A DNA stretch of 64,000 nt. Origin: DASSUW01 sp963830725 (GTDB lineage Bacteria; Actinomycetota; Thermoleophilia; Solirubrobacterales; Solirubrobacteraceae). Positions 27,324 to 37,214 of this stretch are shown here, piece after piece (positions within the stretch are counted from its first letter, which is position 1; each line of letters opens with the position of its first letter). Position numbers and translations under genes: made by a program. The notes beneath the pieces are model-generated. The model ran no database searches, was not told where the DNA came from, and saw only the letters and a program-made list of their open reading frames with translations. Where the stretch lies: contig CAWHNO010000017.1 in NCBI GenBank assembly GCA_963830725.1, forward strand, positions 411,548 to 475,547. The letters are read 5' to 3'.

Positions 27324-27342
27324 GTGACCCCCTGCGGTCGCT

Positions 27343-30171
27343 TTACAGCGCCTCCCTCACGATCTGCACGGGATGGCGGGCCTCCCGACCCACGCCGTGC
27401 GCGATCTGCTGGCGGCATGAGACCCCGGTCGCAGCGACCAGGGTGCCGGCGCCCTCTCCTCTGAGCGCCGGGAACAGCCGTGATTCACCGATCTGCATGG
27501 ACAGCTCGTAGTGCTCTGACTCGAAGCCGAACGAGCCCGCCATCCCGCAGCAGCCCGCGTCCAGCTCCACCACCTCGGCGCCGGGGATCCGCTGCAGCAG
27601 CTCCACCGTCGCCTTGGTGCCCGCCAGGGCCTTCTGATGGCAGTGCCCGTGGAAGACGATCCGGCTGCCCGCGACGCGCGAGCCCGCGTCGAGCGCGAGC
27701 GACCCGTCGTCGATCGCCTCCACCAGCAGCTCCTCGACGAGCTTCGCCTGCTCGGCGACGACCTGCGCGCGCGGGTTGTCCGGCTGCAGGCTGAGGTGCT
27801 CCTCGCGCAGCGTGAGCAGGCAGGACGGCTCGCAGCCGACGATCGGCACGCCGCGCGCGGCGTAGGGCGCCAGCCGCTCGGTCATGTCCGCCGCCATCGC
27901 GCGGGCGCGGTCGAGCAGGCCCTTGGAGATCGAGGACCGCCCGCAACAGCCGCCGCTCTCCAGCCGCACCGACCAGCCGGCCGCCTCGAGCAGCTCGATC
28001 GCCGCGCGGCCGATCGAGGGCTCGGTGAACGTCGTGAACGAGTCGGCCAGAAAGACGAGCTCGCGGCCGGTGGCGCGCGTGCGCCGCTTGTCCCAGCGGA
28101 TCAGCGTGTCGCGCGCGAACCGCGGCAGCGGGCGCCGGTGGTCGATGCCGGCCACGCGCTCGAGCAGTCGCCGTGGCGCCAGGTTCGACAGCGGCGCCGT
28201 CGCCGAGCCGAGCCGGTTCAGGGTGCGGATCGAGCCGAACAGCCGCGAGCGCAGCGGCACGCCGTGGACGTCCTGGTAGTGGCTGAGGAACTCGGCCTTC
28301 AGCGAGGCCATGTCGACGCTCAGCGGGCACTCGCTCTTGCACGCCTTGCACTCGAGGCACAGGTCGAGGATCTCGTGCAGCCGCTCGTCCCCCATCGCGG
28401 CGCGCGGATCCGGTGACGACAGCGCCTTGACCAGGGCGTTGGCGCGCCCGCGCGTGGCGTGCTCCTCCTCGCGCGTGGCCATGTACGACGGGCACATGAC
28501 GCCGATGCCGGTCTTGCGGCAGGCGCCGATCCGCTGGCAGCGGTCGGCCGCCGCGCGCATGCCGTCGGGGAAGTGCAGCCGTGTCTCGATCGGGCCGGGG
28601 GGCGGCAGCGCCGGGTCGCGCAGATCCTCGGTGATCGGCGCCGCGTCGACCATCACGCCGGGGTTGAGCCGGCCGTTCGGGTCGAACAGCGCCTTGACCC
28701 TGCGGAACGCCTCGTAGAGGTCGTCGCCGAAGACGCGGCGGTTGAACTCGCTGCGGGCGCGGCCGTCGCCGTGCTCGGACGAGTTGACCCCGTCGAACTC
28801 CACCACGAGGTCGAGGATCTCCTCGGCGACCGACCGCATCGTCTCGATCCCGCCCGGCTCGGTGAGGTCGACGAACGGGCGGACGTGCAGGCAGCCGACC
28901 GAGCAGTGGCCGTACCAGCCGGCGGTCAGCCCGTGCCGGTCGAGGATCTCCCTGAAGGCCGCGACGTAGTCGCCGAGCCGCTCCGGCGCCACTGCGGTGT
29001 CCTCGACGAACGCGAGCGGCCGGCGGGCGCCCTCGCTGGCCGCCATCAGCAGGCCGAGGCCGGCCTTGCGGACCTTCGTGAGCGCCTCCTGCTCGGCCGC
29101 CGTCTCGGCCACGATCGTGTGGTAGGCCCCCCAGTCGAGGCGGTCGAGCCGGGCGCGTGCCTCCTCCGGCGAGTCGGCGAAGACCGTGACGAACAGCAGC
29201 GCGCCGGGATCGCCGTCGATCGTGTCCGACAGCGCGCGGTATTCGTGCTTGGACCGCGACAGCTCGAGGATCGTACGGTCGATCATCTCCACCGCCGCGG
29301 GCTCGAGCGCCAGCGCGGCGTCGGTGGCCGCGATCGCGTCGGCGACCGACTCGAAGTGGCCGACCGCGAACATGCGCGCCTTCGGCAGCGGCACGAGGCC
29401 GACCTCGGCCTCGGTGATCGCCACCAGCGTGCCCTCCGACCCGGTCACCAGCTTCGCCAGGTCGAACTCGCGCGCGAGGTAGTCGAGCCGGTAGCCGCCG
29501 GCCTGGCGCCAGTGCTTGGGGTAGGCGGTCGCGATCGAGTCGGCGTGGTCGCGCAGGATCTCGCGCAGCCCGTCCCTGATCGCCTCGGGGCCGGTGTCGG
29601 GCCCGAGCGTGGCGGTCGAGCCGTCGGCCAGCACGACCTCCAGCCCGTGGACGTGGTCGACCGTCGTGCCATAGACGATCGAGTGGCTGCCCGACGAGTT
29701 GTTGCCGATCATCCCGCCGATCGTGGCCCGGTTGGAGGTCGAGGTGTCGGGCCCGAAGCCGAAGCCGAGGCGCTGCGCGGCCCGGTTGAGGTCCTCCTGC
29801 ACCACGCCCGGACCGACACGCACCCGCCGCGCTTCGGTGTCGATCTCCCCGATCGCGCTCATGTAGCGCGAGGTGTCGAGCACGACCCCGCGCCCGCCGA
29901 CCGTCTGGCCCGCAAGGCTGGTGCCGCCCCCGCGCGTGACGACCGGGACGTCGAAGCGGCCGGCGATCGCGATCGCCGCGGCGACCTCGGCGGCGTCGCG
30001 CGGGCAGACGACCAGCAGGGGCTCGCGCGCGTACATGCTCGCGTCGGACGCGTAGAGGTGGCGCGAGTAGCCGTCGTCGCGCACGTCGCTCAGCTCGCGG
30101 CGCATTGCCGCGGCGAGCTCGAAGCCGACGTCGGACCGCCGGTGTGATGCCTCCCGGATCTGGATCGCCAA
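27343..30171 (-). CDS. FAD-linked oxidase fused to Fe-S (GlpC-like) domains, glycolate/D-lactate type
   Basis: 942 residues. The FAD-binding (PCMH) domain has VVTRGGGTSLAGQTVG and MIGNNSSGSHSIVYG; the C-terminal FAD-oxidase region includes GWYGHCSVGCLHVRPF and EHGDGRARSEFN. Cysteine clusters follow (ADRCQRIGACRKTG, CLECKACKSECPLS), then two CCG domains (ESGGCCGRSSISK, ELDAGCCGMAGSF). This is the single-chain D-lactate/2-hydroxyacid or glycolate dehydrogenase architecture, passing electrons to quinone. The TTG start is supported by GGGGAGGAAAA just upstream. A divergent aminotransferase acting on glyoxylate would fit a glycolate pathway. Confidence 0.9.
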   Translation of the reverse strand: MAIQIREASHRRSDVGFELAAAMRRELSDVRDDGYSRHLYASDASMYAREPLLVVCPRDAAEVAAAIAIAGRFDVPVVTRGGGTSLAGQTVGGRGVVLDTSRYMSAIGEIDTEARRVRVGPGVVQEDLNRAAQRLGFGFGPDTSTSNRATIGGMIGNNSSGSHSIVYGTTVDHVHGLEVVLADGSTATLGPDTGPEAIRDGLREILRDHADSIATAYPKHWRQAGGYRLDYLAREFDLAKLVTGSEGTLVAITEAEVGLVPLPKARMFAVGHFESVADAIAATDAALALEPAAVEMIDRTILELSRSKHEYRALSDTIDGDPGALLFVTVFADSPEEARARLDRLDWGAYHTIVAETAAEQEALTKVRKAGLGLLMAASEGARRPLAFVEDTAVAPERLGDYVAAFREILDRHGLTAGWYGHCSVGCLHVRPFVDLTEPGGIETMRSVAEEILDLVVEFDGVNSSEHGDGRARSEFNRRVFGDDLYEAFRRVKALFDPNGRLNPGVMVDAAPITEDLRDPALPPPGPIETRLHFPDGMRAAADRCQRIGACRKTGIGVMCPSYMATREEEHATRGRANALVKALSSPDPRAAMGDERLHEILDLCLECKACKSECPLSVDMASLKAEFLSHYQDVHGVPLRSRLFGSIRTLNRLGSATAPLSNLAPRRLLERVAGIDHRRPLPRFARDTLIRWDKRRTRATGRELVFLADSFTTFTEPSIGRAAIELLEAAGWSVRLESGGCCGRSSISKGLLDRARAMAADMTERLAPYAARGVPIVGCEPSCLLTLREEHLSLQPDNPRAQVVAEQAKLVEELLVEAIDDGSLALDAGSRVAGSRIVFHGHCHQKALAGTKATVELLQRIPGAEVVELDAGCCGMAGSFGFESEHYELSMQIGESRLFPALRGEGAGTLVAATGVSCRQQIAHGVGREARHPVQIVREAL

Positions 30172-30229
30172 GAGTTTTCCTCCCCTGGAAAGGTGTTACC
30201 ACGATGCGGCGGCGGGCACTCTTCTACCG

Positions 30230-31390
30230 GTGGGACGCCACTTCCTCCAGATCCCCGGCCCGACGAACGTGCCGGACCGGGTGCTGCGCGCGATCGACGC
30301 GCCGACCATCGACCACCGCGGACCGGATTTCGCGGAGCTGGGCCTCGAGGTCCTCGACGGCATGCGGGAGATCTTCCGGACGGCGGGCCCGGTGGTGATC
30401 TACGCGGCCTCCGGCACCGGCGCCTGGGAGGCCGCGCTCGTCAACACCCTCTCCCCCGGCGACCGCGTGCTGGCCTTCGAGACCGGCCACTTCGCGACGC
30501 TCTGGAAGGACCTGGCCGAGCGCTTCGGGCTCGAGGTCGACTGGGTGGAGGGCGACTGGCGCCACGGCGTCGATCCCGACAAGGTCGCCGCGGTGCTGCG
30601 CCAGGACCCGTCGATCGCCGCCGTCACGGTGGTCCACAACGAGACCTCGACCGGCGTCACCAGCCGCGTCCCCGAGGTACGCGAGGCGATGGACGCCGCC
30701 GGCTCGGACGCGCTGCTGCTCGTCGACACGATCTCCTCGCTCGGCTCGATCGACTACCGCCACGACGAGTGGGGCGTCGACGTGACGGTCGGCGGCTCGC
30801 AGAAGGGCCTGATGCTGCCGCCCGGCCTGAGCTTCAACGCTCTGAGCTCGAAGGCGATCGACGCGTCGAAGAGCGCACGGCTGCCGCGCTCGTACTGGGA
30901 CTGGGAGCCGATCCTCGAGGCCAACCGCGCCGGCTACTGGCCCTACACCTCGGCCACCAACCTGCTCTACGGCCTGCGCGAGGCGATCGCGATGCTGCGC
31001 GAGGAGGGACTCGACAACGTGTTCGCGCGCCACCAGCGGCACGCGGCGGCGACGCGCGCGGCGGTCAGCGCCTGGGGCCTCGAGGTGCTGTGCCTCGACG
31101 AGCGCGAGCACTCCGCGTCGTTGACCGCGGTCGTGACGCCGGAGGCCGACGCCGTCCGCAAGATCATCCTCGAGCGCTTCGACATGTCGCTCGGCGCCGG
31201 GCTCGGCAAGCTGGCCGGCCGGGTGTTCCGGATCGGCCATCTGGGCGACTTCAACGACCTCATGCTGATGGGCACGCTGTGCGGGGTCGAGATGGGGCTC
31301 CGGATCGCGGGCGTGCCGGTGGCGGGCAGCGGCGTGGAGGCCGCGATGGCGCTGCTCGGAATCCGCTGGCGCGAACCGGCGGTTCGGTCG
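30230..31390 (+). CDS. serine-glyoxylate-type aminotransferase (class V, PLP)
   Basis: About 380 residues: FLQIPGPTNVPDRVLRAID, YAASGTGAWEAALVN, VVHNETSTGVTS, LLVDTISSLGSIDYR and the PLP lysine in GGSQKGLMLPPG. The C-terminal RIGHLGDFNDLMLMGTLCGV is specific for the alanine/serine-glyoxylate group. It would convert glyoxylate to glycine using serine or alanine. No stop codon separates it from the CoA-transferase that follows: the frame runs on past 31390, so the end given is a domain boundary, not a stop. GTG start. Confidence 0.87.
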
Positions 31391-32553
31391 CGAGCGGGCG
31401 GCGCGAAGTCGCTGCGCGCGCTCGCGGGCCTGCGGGTCCTGGAGCTCACGCAGGTGATGGCCGGGCCGTTCTGCGGCCAGGTGCTGGGCGACATGGGCGC
31501 CGACGTGATCAAGGTCGAGCCGCTTGCAGGGCGACTCGACGCGCGAGTCGATGGGCACCGCCGCCTTCCTCGCCGTCAACCGCAACAAGCGCTCGATCGC
31601 GCTCGATCTCAAGTCCTGAGGGCCACCAGTCGGTGCTGCACCGTCTGGCGCGCGATGCCGACGTCGTGCTCGAGAACTACCGCCCCGGCGTGGCGGCGCG
31701 GCTGGGCGCCGGGTTGGGAGGCGCTGTCGGAGCTCGAACCCGCGGCTGATCTACGCGAGCGTGTCGGGCTTCGGGCAGACCGGCCCGTACGCGCAGCGGC
31801 CGGGCTACGACCTGATCGCCCAGGGCCTGTCGGGCGTGATGAGCGTGACCGGCGAGCCCGAACGGAAACCCGGTCAAGTGCGGGATCCCGATCGGCGACC
31901 TCTCGGCCGGGCTGTTCTGCGCCGTCGCGATCCTCTCGGCCGTGTACGCGCGCGAGCGCACCGGCCGCGGGCAGCGGATCGACACGTCGCTGTTCGAGGG
32001 CGCTCTGGCGCTGTCGATCTGGGAGACGGCCGAGCTGTGGGGGACCGGCCAGGTGCCACGGCCGCTCGGATCCGCGCACCGGCTGACCGCGCCCTACCAG
32101 GCGCTGCGCACGCGCGACGGGCACATCACGGTCGGCGGCAACAACCAGAAGCTGTGGCAGCGGCTGTGCGAGGCGATCGGGCGGCCGGAGCTGGCCGACG
32201 ACCCGCGCTTCGTCTCGAACGACGACCGGATGGCGAACCGGCCGGAGCTGGTGCGGAGCTGGAGGCGGCCTTGTCCGAGCGCTCGACCGACGAGTGGGTC
32301 TCGGTGCTGATCGAGGCCGGCGTGCCGTGCGGGCCGATCCACGACTACCGCCAGGTGTTCGAGGACGCGCACACGCAGGCGCGCGAGATGGAGGTCCGGC
32401 ACCCGATGAGGCGGGATGCGCACGCTCGGCATCCCGGTGAAGCTGAGCGACACGCCGGGCGCGATCCGCCGGCCGGCGCCGCAGCTCGGCGAGCACACCG
32501 CCGAGGTGATGCGCGAGGCCGGTTTCACCGACGAGGAGATCGCCGCGCTGTGA
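31391..32553 (+). CDS. CaiB/formyl-CoA-transferase-type CoA-transferase, multiple frameshifts
   Basis: Begins in the aminotransferase frame: LAGLRVLELTQVMAGPFCGQ, DMGADVIKVEP. Frame changes near 31535, 31625, 31720, 31870, 32260 and 32410 are needed to read NRNKRSIALDLKS, DADVVLENYRPGVA, LIYASVSGFGQTGPYAQRPG, GIPIGDLSAGLFCAVAI, IDTSLFEGALALSIWETAEL, SVLIEAGVPCGPIHDYRQVF and the end EEIAAL. The catalytic Asp of the class III transferases lies in the KVEP-to-YRPG half. Conservation of every block argues for poor base calling rather than decay. It would move CoA between organic acids, preparing a substrate for the next gene. Confidence 0.78.
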
Positions 32554-33281
32554 GCGTCGACTGGGAGCGCCGCGGGCCCGCCGCGTGGGTGACGTTCAAC
32601 CGCCCCGAGGCCCACAACGCGATGACCTTCGAGATGTACGAGCAGCTGTTCTCGTGTTGCGAGCGCGCCGACGCCGATGACGAGGTCCGGGTGGTCGTCC
32701 TGCGCGGCGCCGGCGACAAGGCGTTCGTGGCCGGCACCGACATCCGCCAGTTCCTCGAGTTCTCCTCGCCCGAGGACGGGCTCGAGTACGAGCGCACGAT
32801 CGACCGTATCGTCGGCCGGCTCGAGCGGGTGCGCAAGCCGACGATCGCCTTGGTGGACGGCTTCGCCATGGGCAGCGGGCTGGCGCTCTCGGCCGCCTGC
32901 GACCTGCGGATCTGCTCCCCCGCGGCGGTCTTCGGGCTGCCGATCGCGCGCACGGTCGGCAACTGCCTGTCGATGGAGAACTACGCGCGGCTGGCCGCGC
33001 TGCTCGGCGAGGCGCGGGTGAAGGACATCGTCTTCACCGCGCGGCGGGTGGAGGCGGATGAGGCGCTGGCGATCGGGCTGGCGACCGAGGTCGTCGAGGA
33101 CGCGGCGGGGCGCGTGGACGAGCTGTGCTCGCTGCTGGCCTCGCACGCCGCGATGACGATCTGGGCGACGAAGGAGGCGTTGCGGCGGCTGCGGCCGGTG
33201 CCGGACGGCGACGACCTCGTGCGCGAGGTCTACGGCAGCGCCGAGTTCCGCGAGCGCGTCGAGGCGTTCCTCAAGCGATGA
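32550..33281 (+). CDS. enoyl-CoA hydratase/isomerase family protein
   Basis: 243 residues. Crotonase landmarks: VTFNRPEAHNAM, oxyanion-hole KAFVAGTDIRQF, and LVDGFAMGSGLALSAACDLR, then FGLPIARTVGN. GTG start overlaps the CoA-transferase stop. Acidic residues near GNCLSMENYARL may be catalytic, but the specific reaction is not predictable. Part of the rightward organic-acid operon. Confidence 0.92.
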   Translation: MSVDWERRGPAAWVTFNRPEAHNAMTFEMYEQLFSCCERADADDEVRVVVLRGAGDKAFVAGTDIRQFLEFSSPEDGLEYERTIDRIVGRLERVRKPTIALVDGFAMGSGLALSAACDLRICSPAAVFGLPIARTVGNCLSMENYARLAALLGEARVKDIVFTARRVEADEALAIGLATEVVEDAAGRVDELCSLLASHAAMTIWATKEALRRLRPVPDGDDLVREVYGSAEFRERVEAFLKR

Positions 33282-34024
33282 TCGACGCCATCGTGTGCAG
33301 GAAGCCGAGCTGGCCCTCGACCTCGCGCGGGCGGAAGCCGGTCGGCGGCCCGCCTTCCAGCTCGGCCTCGAGCGCCTCGCGGATCGCCGCTCGCGCCTCG
33401 GGCGGGGTCTGAGTCTGCTCCAGCCACGGGCCGAGCTTGCGCTCGACGTCGCGGAACTCGACGTCGGTGCTGCCGACGAGCTCGGCCAGATCTTCGAGCG
33501 AGAGCATCTGCGTGTGCGACGGGTCGCGCAGGCGCTCGAGTCGGTTCTGGGTGGCGGCGATCTCGGGGTCGTGGTCGCTGATCAGGTCGGCGATCGCCAG
33601 CCGGCCGCCCATCCGCAGGCAGCGGCGCATCTCGGCGACCTGTCGTTCTGGGTGCTCGAAGTGATGGACGGCGAAGCGCGAGACCACGATGTCGAACGAC
33701 GCGTCGAGGAACGGCAGCTTCGCCGCGTCGGCCTGCATGAAGACGACGTTGCGCAGCGCGGCGCGCTTGGCCTCGACCCGGCCCGCCTCCAGCATCGCCT
33801 CGGTGGCGTCGACCGCGACCACGGCGCGCACCTTGGGGGCCAGCCGACGCGCCACGTGGCCGGTGCCGGCCGCGACGTCGAGCACGAGGTCGTCGTCGTT
33901 CGAGCGTCAGCCGGTCGAACAGCCACTCCGAGTCGGTCGTGAACAGGCGGTTGTAGTTCGGGTCCTCGAACGCCGCGGCCTGCTGCGTGAAGGCTTGCTC
34001 GACTGCCTGCTCGTGCTCGCCCAT
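33271..34024 (-). CDS. class I SAM-dependent methyltransferase, one frameshift
   Basis: N-terminal MGEHEQAVEQAFTQQAAAFE and FTTDSEWLFDRLTL, then a frame change near 33900 into LDVAAGTGHVARRLAP (SAM motif I), VVAVDATEAMLEAGR (motif II), VSRFAVHHFEHPERQVAEM and GRLAIADLISDHD. Resembles UbiE/MenG-like small-molecule methyltransferases, about 250 residues joined. It overlaps the end of the convergent hydratase gene by 11 bp. Confidence 0.84.
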
Positions 34025-34368
34025 CGCGAGGCAGATTAGCCGTTGCGCAGCGCGATGATGCCGTCGACGCGGGCGAACCCCGGGCGTGGTGAGCGCGCCC
34101 GGACCTGGCGCACAACGCCGGCGTCATCGCGCCGGAGAACGCCCGCAGATTTGCGCCGAGCGGACCGGGTCGCCGGTACGCCGCCGGTCATCCACGTGCC
34201 GTTGTGGATGTTGCTCGGCGGATCGCGCGCCAGGTACGGGTTCTGCGGCGCATTCGTCAACCCGATCGGGCAACGAAGCACCCACCACACGCACCATCCG
34301 GCGACGGTACCGGCCCCGCCGCCCCGCCCGCGCGGGCCGATTTGGCGGGGCTATACTGCGGGACTCGC

Positions 34369-34442
34369 GCGGATGTAGCTCAGTTGGCTAGAGCGTCTGC
34401 TTGCCATGCAGAAGGTCGAGGGTTCGAGTCCCTTCATCCGCT
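34369..34442 (+). tRNA. tRNA-Gly (GCC)
   Basis: 74 nt; acceptor GCGGATG/CATCCGC, D-arm GCTC/GAGC, anticodon loop TTGCCAT (GCC, Gly), T-arm GGTTCGAGTCC. No CCA encoded. An integrase remnant begins about 90 bp downstream, so this is another integration target. Confidence 0.96.
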
Positions 34443-34477
34443 CTCTGGAAAATCCCTGGAAAGCCCGCATTCTCAAG

Positions 34478-34519
34478 GCCCTCCGTGAACCGCTCGCCCT
34501 CGAGCGCGGAGGGCTTTTT
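34478..34519 (+). terminator. terminator downstream of tRNA-Gly
   Basis: GCCCTCCG ... CGGAGGGC followed by TTTTT; the 26-nt loop contains an inner CGCTCG/CGAGCG hairpin. Confidence 0.78.
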
Positions 34520-34528
34520 CGTGCCCCA

Positions 34529-35193
34529 TTACGAATTCATTACGAGAACCCGGTCCTCGGCGCCCCGGCCGCAGAGGATCTCGTGGGCCTCGCCGAGGGT
34601 CGCGCCCATGATGTGCTCGAGCCCCGCCACGGTGCCCGAGCCCACGTCCAGGGCCTGCTGGTAGACGGCGAGCGTGAACGTCGGGTCGGTGTGGCCGAGC
34701 AGGTACATCGCCCGCCGTGGCGGCACGTTGCAGATGGCCAGGATCGAGGCGAAGGTGCGCCGCAGCGTGTGCGGCGTGAGGTGGCCGATCGGCAGCCGGC
34801 CATCGGCGGCGAGCAGCTCGTTGGCGTTGGCATGGATCGGCGCCAGGATCCGCGAGCGGACGTTGTCGGGGTGCTGGCGACGTCGAAGCGCAGCCGCGCC
34901 TTCGGCCCGGCGCCGAGGCGCACCGCGCCGAGCTCGCGGGCGCGCGCGTAGACCCAGTCGCGGTCGACGCCCAAGGCGCGCGCGAGGGTGGCCGCGTCGA
35001 CGAGTCGGCTCGCGGTCGCGGGTTGATCGTTGAGCAGTTCGACGACGCGGGCGGCGACCGCCTCGATGTCCTCGTCGTCGAGCGTCACGGCGGGTGAGCC
35101 GCAGGGGCGGCCCGGCTCGCACGAACTCGCGGCGTCGGTCACCGTCCCAGCGCGATCAGCGGGCCCTCGTTCGGGTGCTGCGGACGGCGTCAT
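34529..35193 (-). pseudogene. excisionase N-terminus joined to tyrosine integrase C-terminus
   Basis: The first part has an excisionase-like winged helix: LVDAATLARALGVDRDWVYA, then LGAVRLGAGPKARLRFD. After a frame change near 34870 it becomes the catalytic end of a tyrosine recombinase: LTPHTLRRTFASILAI, YLLGHTDPTFTLAVYQQAL. The H-x-L-R-R, L-G-H and catalytic-Tyr boxes are present, but the core-binding domain and the first catalytic Arg are missing. It is best explained as a deletion fusing adjacent xis and int genes, leaving a scar at tRNA-Gly. Confidence 0.75.
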
Positions 35194-35402
35194 ACGGAGA
35201 TCCTCATCCGCAAATAGCGGCCTGCAGGGCGGCCGCCTGCCCAGGCCGGCGACAGCGCTGTGCGATCGCCGAGGTCGGCGCCCAGAGCGGCGAGAGCTGT
35301 GCGAGATCGAGGTCGACCGCCGACAACGGTGCGAACGCGCTGACGTGGCGTCGCCTGCCGGGCGTCGCGGGTGCGCCGCGACCAGCGCAATCCTGTTCGG
35401 CG

Positions 35403-35966
35403 ATGGTCAGCTACCCACGACGACAGCAGCTCCGGCGGCTCAAACGCGCCGCGGTACTCGCCACGGGTTCGGCGGCGGCCCTAGCGGCAGCGGCCGTGAT
35501 CGCGCGCGCCGGAGAACCGGGCCCGGCTTCCGGGCTCGTGCTGACGTCGGGATTCTTGGCGCTGGCCTGCCGTCATGCGCTGGCGCTGGCCGGGCGCAGC
35601 CGGGTCGGCGCCGCCTCAGAGGCGCGGGTGCGGCAGGCGCTTGAGATGCTCGAGCGCGACGGCTGGCGCGTCCGGCACTCGCTGGACTGGCCCGGCCCCG
35701 GTGATCTGGACCACGTCGTGCGGACTCCGTCGGGCGTCGGCTTCATGATCGAGACCAAGACGCTGCGCTACACACGCGCCCATTTGGAGCGCACCGGAAA
35801 CGCGGCGCGGTGGCTCGCCCGCCGCCATCGGCGTTATCCGTCAGGAGTCCACCCCGTCGTCTGCCTGGCTCGCGGGCGGCAGTTTCAGCGAGTACAGGAC
35901 GACGACGTGCTGGTCGTGTCGCTCGACCGGCTCGTGGTCGCGCTACGTCGCGCGAGCGCGCTGTAA
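35403..35966 (+). CDS. membrane-anchored NERD-domain protein
   Basis: 187 residues. Two N-terminal hydrophobic stretches (LATGSAAALAAAAVIARA, LVLTSGFLALACRHALAL) then a NERD (nuclease-related) domain: GAASEARVRQALEMLERDGW, PGDLDHVVRTPSGVGFMIET with D...E-T-K, the restriction-endonuclease-like active site. VVCLARGRQF and DVLVVSLDRLV finish the fold. A nuclease role is inferred. Located just beyond the integrase remnant in an accessory segment. Confidence 0.8.
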   Translation: MVSYPRRQQLRRLKRAAVLATGSAAALAAAAVIARAGEPGPASGLVLTSGFLALACRHALALAGRSRVGAASEARVRQALEMLERDGWRVRHSLDWPGPGDLDHVVRTPSGVGFMIETKTLRYTRAHLERTGNAARWLARRHRRYPSGVHPVVCLARGRQFQRVQDDDVLVVSLDRLVVALRRASAL

Positions 35967-36199
35967 CGACGCGATGGGCGATCCGATGCCGACGCGTGAG
36001 GGAGAGTCTGCCGTCCAACGCGCTCACGCTCACCCTCCAGCTGAGCGTGACCTGCGACCTCGACTCGATCGTTATGCCTAGTGCCCCGCAAGTGGCAGGG
36101 CACACGGATCGGCGTCGCCCCAGTCAGGCTGTTGGCGCCGCATCCGACGCGCTCGCGTCGAAGCTGGATCAGCGATCCCGCCAGCTGGGAGCCATTCCG

Positions 36200-36391
36200 A
36201 TGCAGCATCGACACGACGATCAACGCGGCCAGGTTCTGATCAAGCCGGGTCCCCGGGCCAAATCGCACGCTCCCGACTGCAAGTGGGTCGCTGGCGTCAC
36301 CGAAGGGGGGCCGCACAGCTACAAGCTGGTACCTGCCACGTCGATCCCGGTCAGCGTCGGCCGGTGTCGCAGGTGCGGAGGCGGGCGCTGA
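36200..36391 (+). CDS. small zinc-ribbon-like protein
   Basis: 63 residues beginning MQHRHDDQRGQVLIKPGP. H-x3-C in SHAPDCKWV and C-x2-C in GRCRRCGGG form a plausible metal site. Similar small proteins are common in actinobacterial mobile regions. No specific function. Confidence 0.5.
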   Translation: MQHRHDDQRGQVLIKPGPRAKSHAPDCKWVAGVTEGGPHSYKLVPATSIPVSVGRCRRCGGGR

Positions 36392-36583
36392 ACAGCGGCG
36401 GCCGCGGCGAGGACGTCGGAGTCACCAGCGGAGCGGAAGCAACGCCGCAGAAGCAGTCAAGTCCCGACGATCGCCTACACATGGCCATCGCGCTGGTGCG
36501 GGCGGGGAAGCGCAGACTCCATGGTCCTTGCTGCGCGAACCTGGTCGTGCACCGCAGCGAACCGTCGTCGATCCCGGGGCGCG

Positions 36584-37214
36584 TCAGGCCGCCAGCGGCC
36601 CGTGCAGCTTGCGTCGCGCGCGCTGGAGCGCGTTGTCGACCGCCTTCTCCCCCACGCCGAGCTTTGCAGCGCAGTCGCGATGACTGCAATCGCTGGCCGA
36701 CAGCGCGAGCGCGCCGACGTTCGAGCTCGGTGAGGGTGCGCACGCACGCGAGGATCTCGCGCAGGCGTTCGCGAGCGAGCGCCTTCGCTACAGGGTCGGC
36801 ATCGGGGCGGCCGGTGGCCTCGAGCATGTCTTCGAGCGCGTGGACGTTCTCACCGTCGACCTGGTGGAGCGAGCGCGCGCCGGTGACCGGCTGGTGCTTG
36901 CCCGCTCTCGCAATGCTCACTGCCCTTCTCGTCTCGCGCAGCGCGCACAGCCACGCCAACGAACTAAACGGCACGCGCCGAGACGGATCCCAGACGCGCA
37001 TGGCACACACGATGCCCAGGCGCGCGTGCTGGGCGAGGTCGTCGCGCTCGCCGCCCGGCAGGAAGTGCGCGAGGGCGATTCGGCGCGCCATCGGCTCGTA
37101 GCGATCGAGCAGCCGGGCCTGCGCCGTCCGGTCGCCGCGCTGGGCGTCGCGGATCAGCCGCCGTTCTAAGAACGCCGGCGCGGCCGCCGAGGCCGCGTGG
37201 TCCCCACTGAGCAT
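36584..37214 (-). CDS. SigH-like sigma-70-family factor, one frameshift
   Basis: Region 2: LIRDAQRGDRTAQARLLDRY, GGERDDLAQHARLGIVCAMR, FSSLAWLCALRETRRAVSIA then GKHQPVTG, resembling Bacillus SigH rather than ECF factors. After a frame change near 36720 region 4 appears: RALALSASDCSHRDCAAKLG then VGEKAVDNALQRARRKL, a clear helix-turn-helix. About 209 residues joined. ATG 37214 chosen. Without the shift it would lack region 4 and be non-functional. Its regulon is unknown. Confidence 0.75.

Noticed and set aside
28459..30147. 562-codon plus-strand frame opposite the FAD/Fe-S oxidoreductase
   Set aside because: No domain features, composition typical of an antisense shadow.
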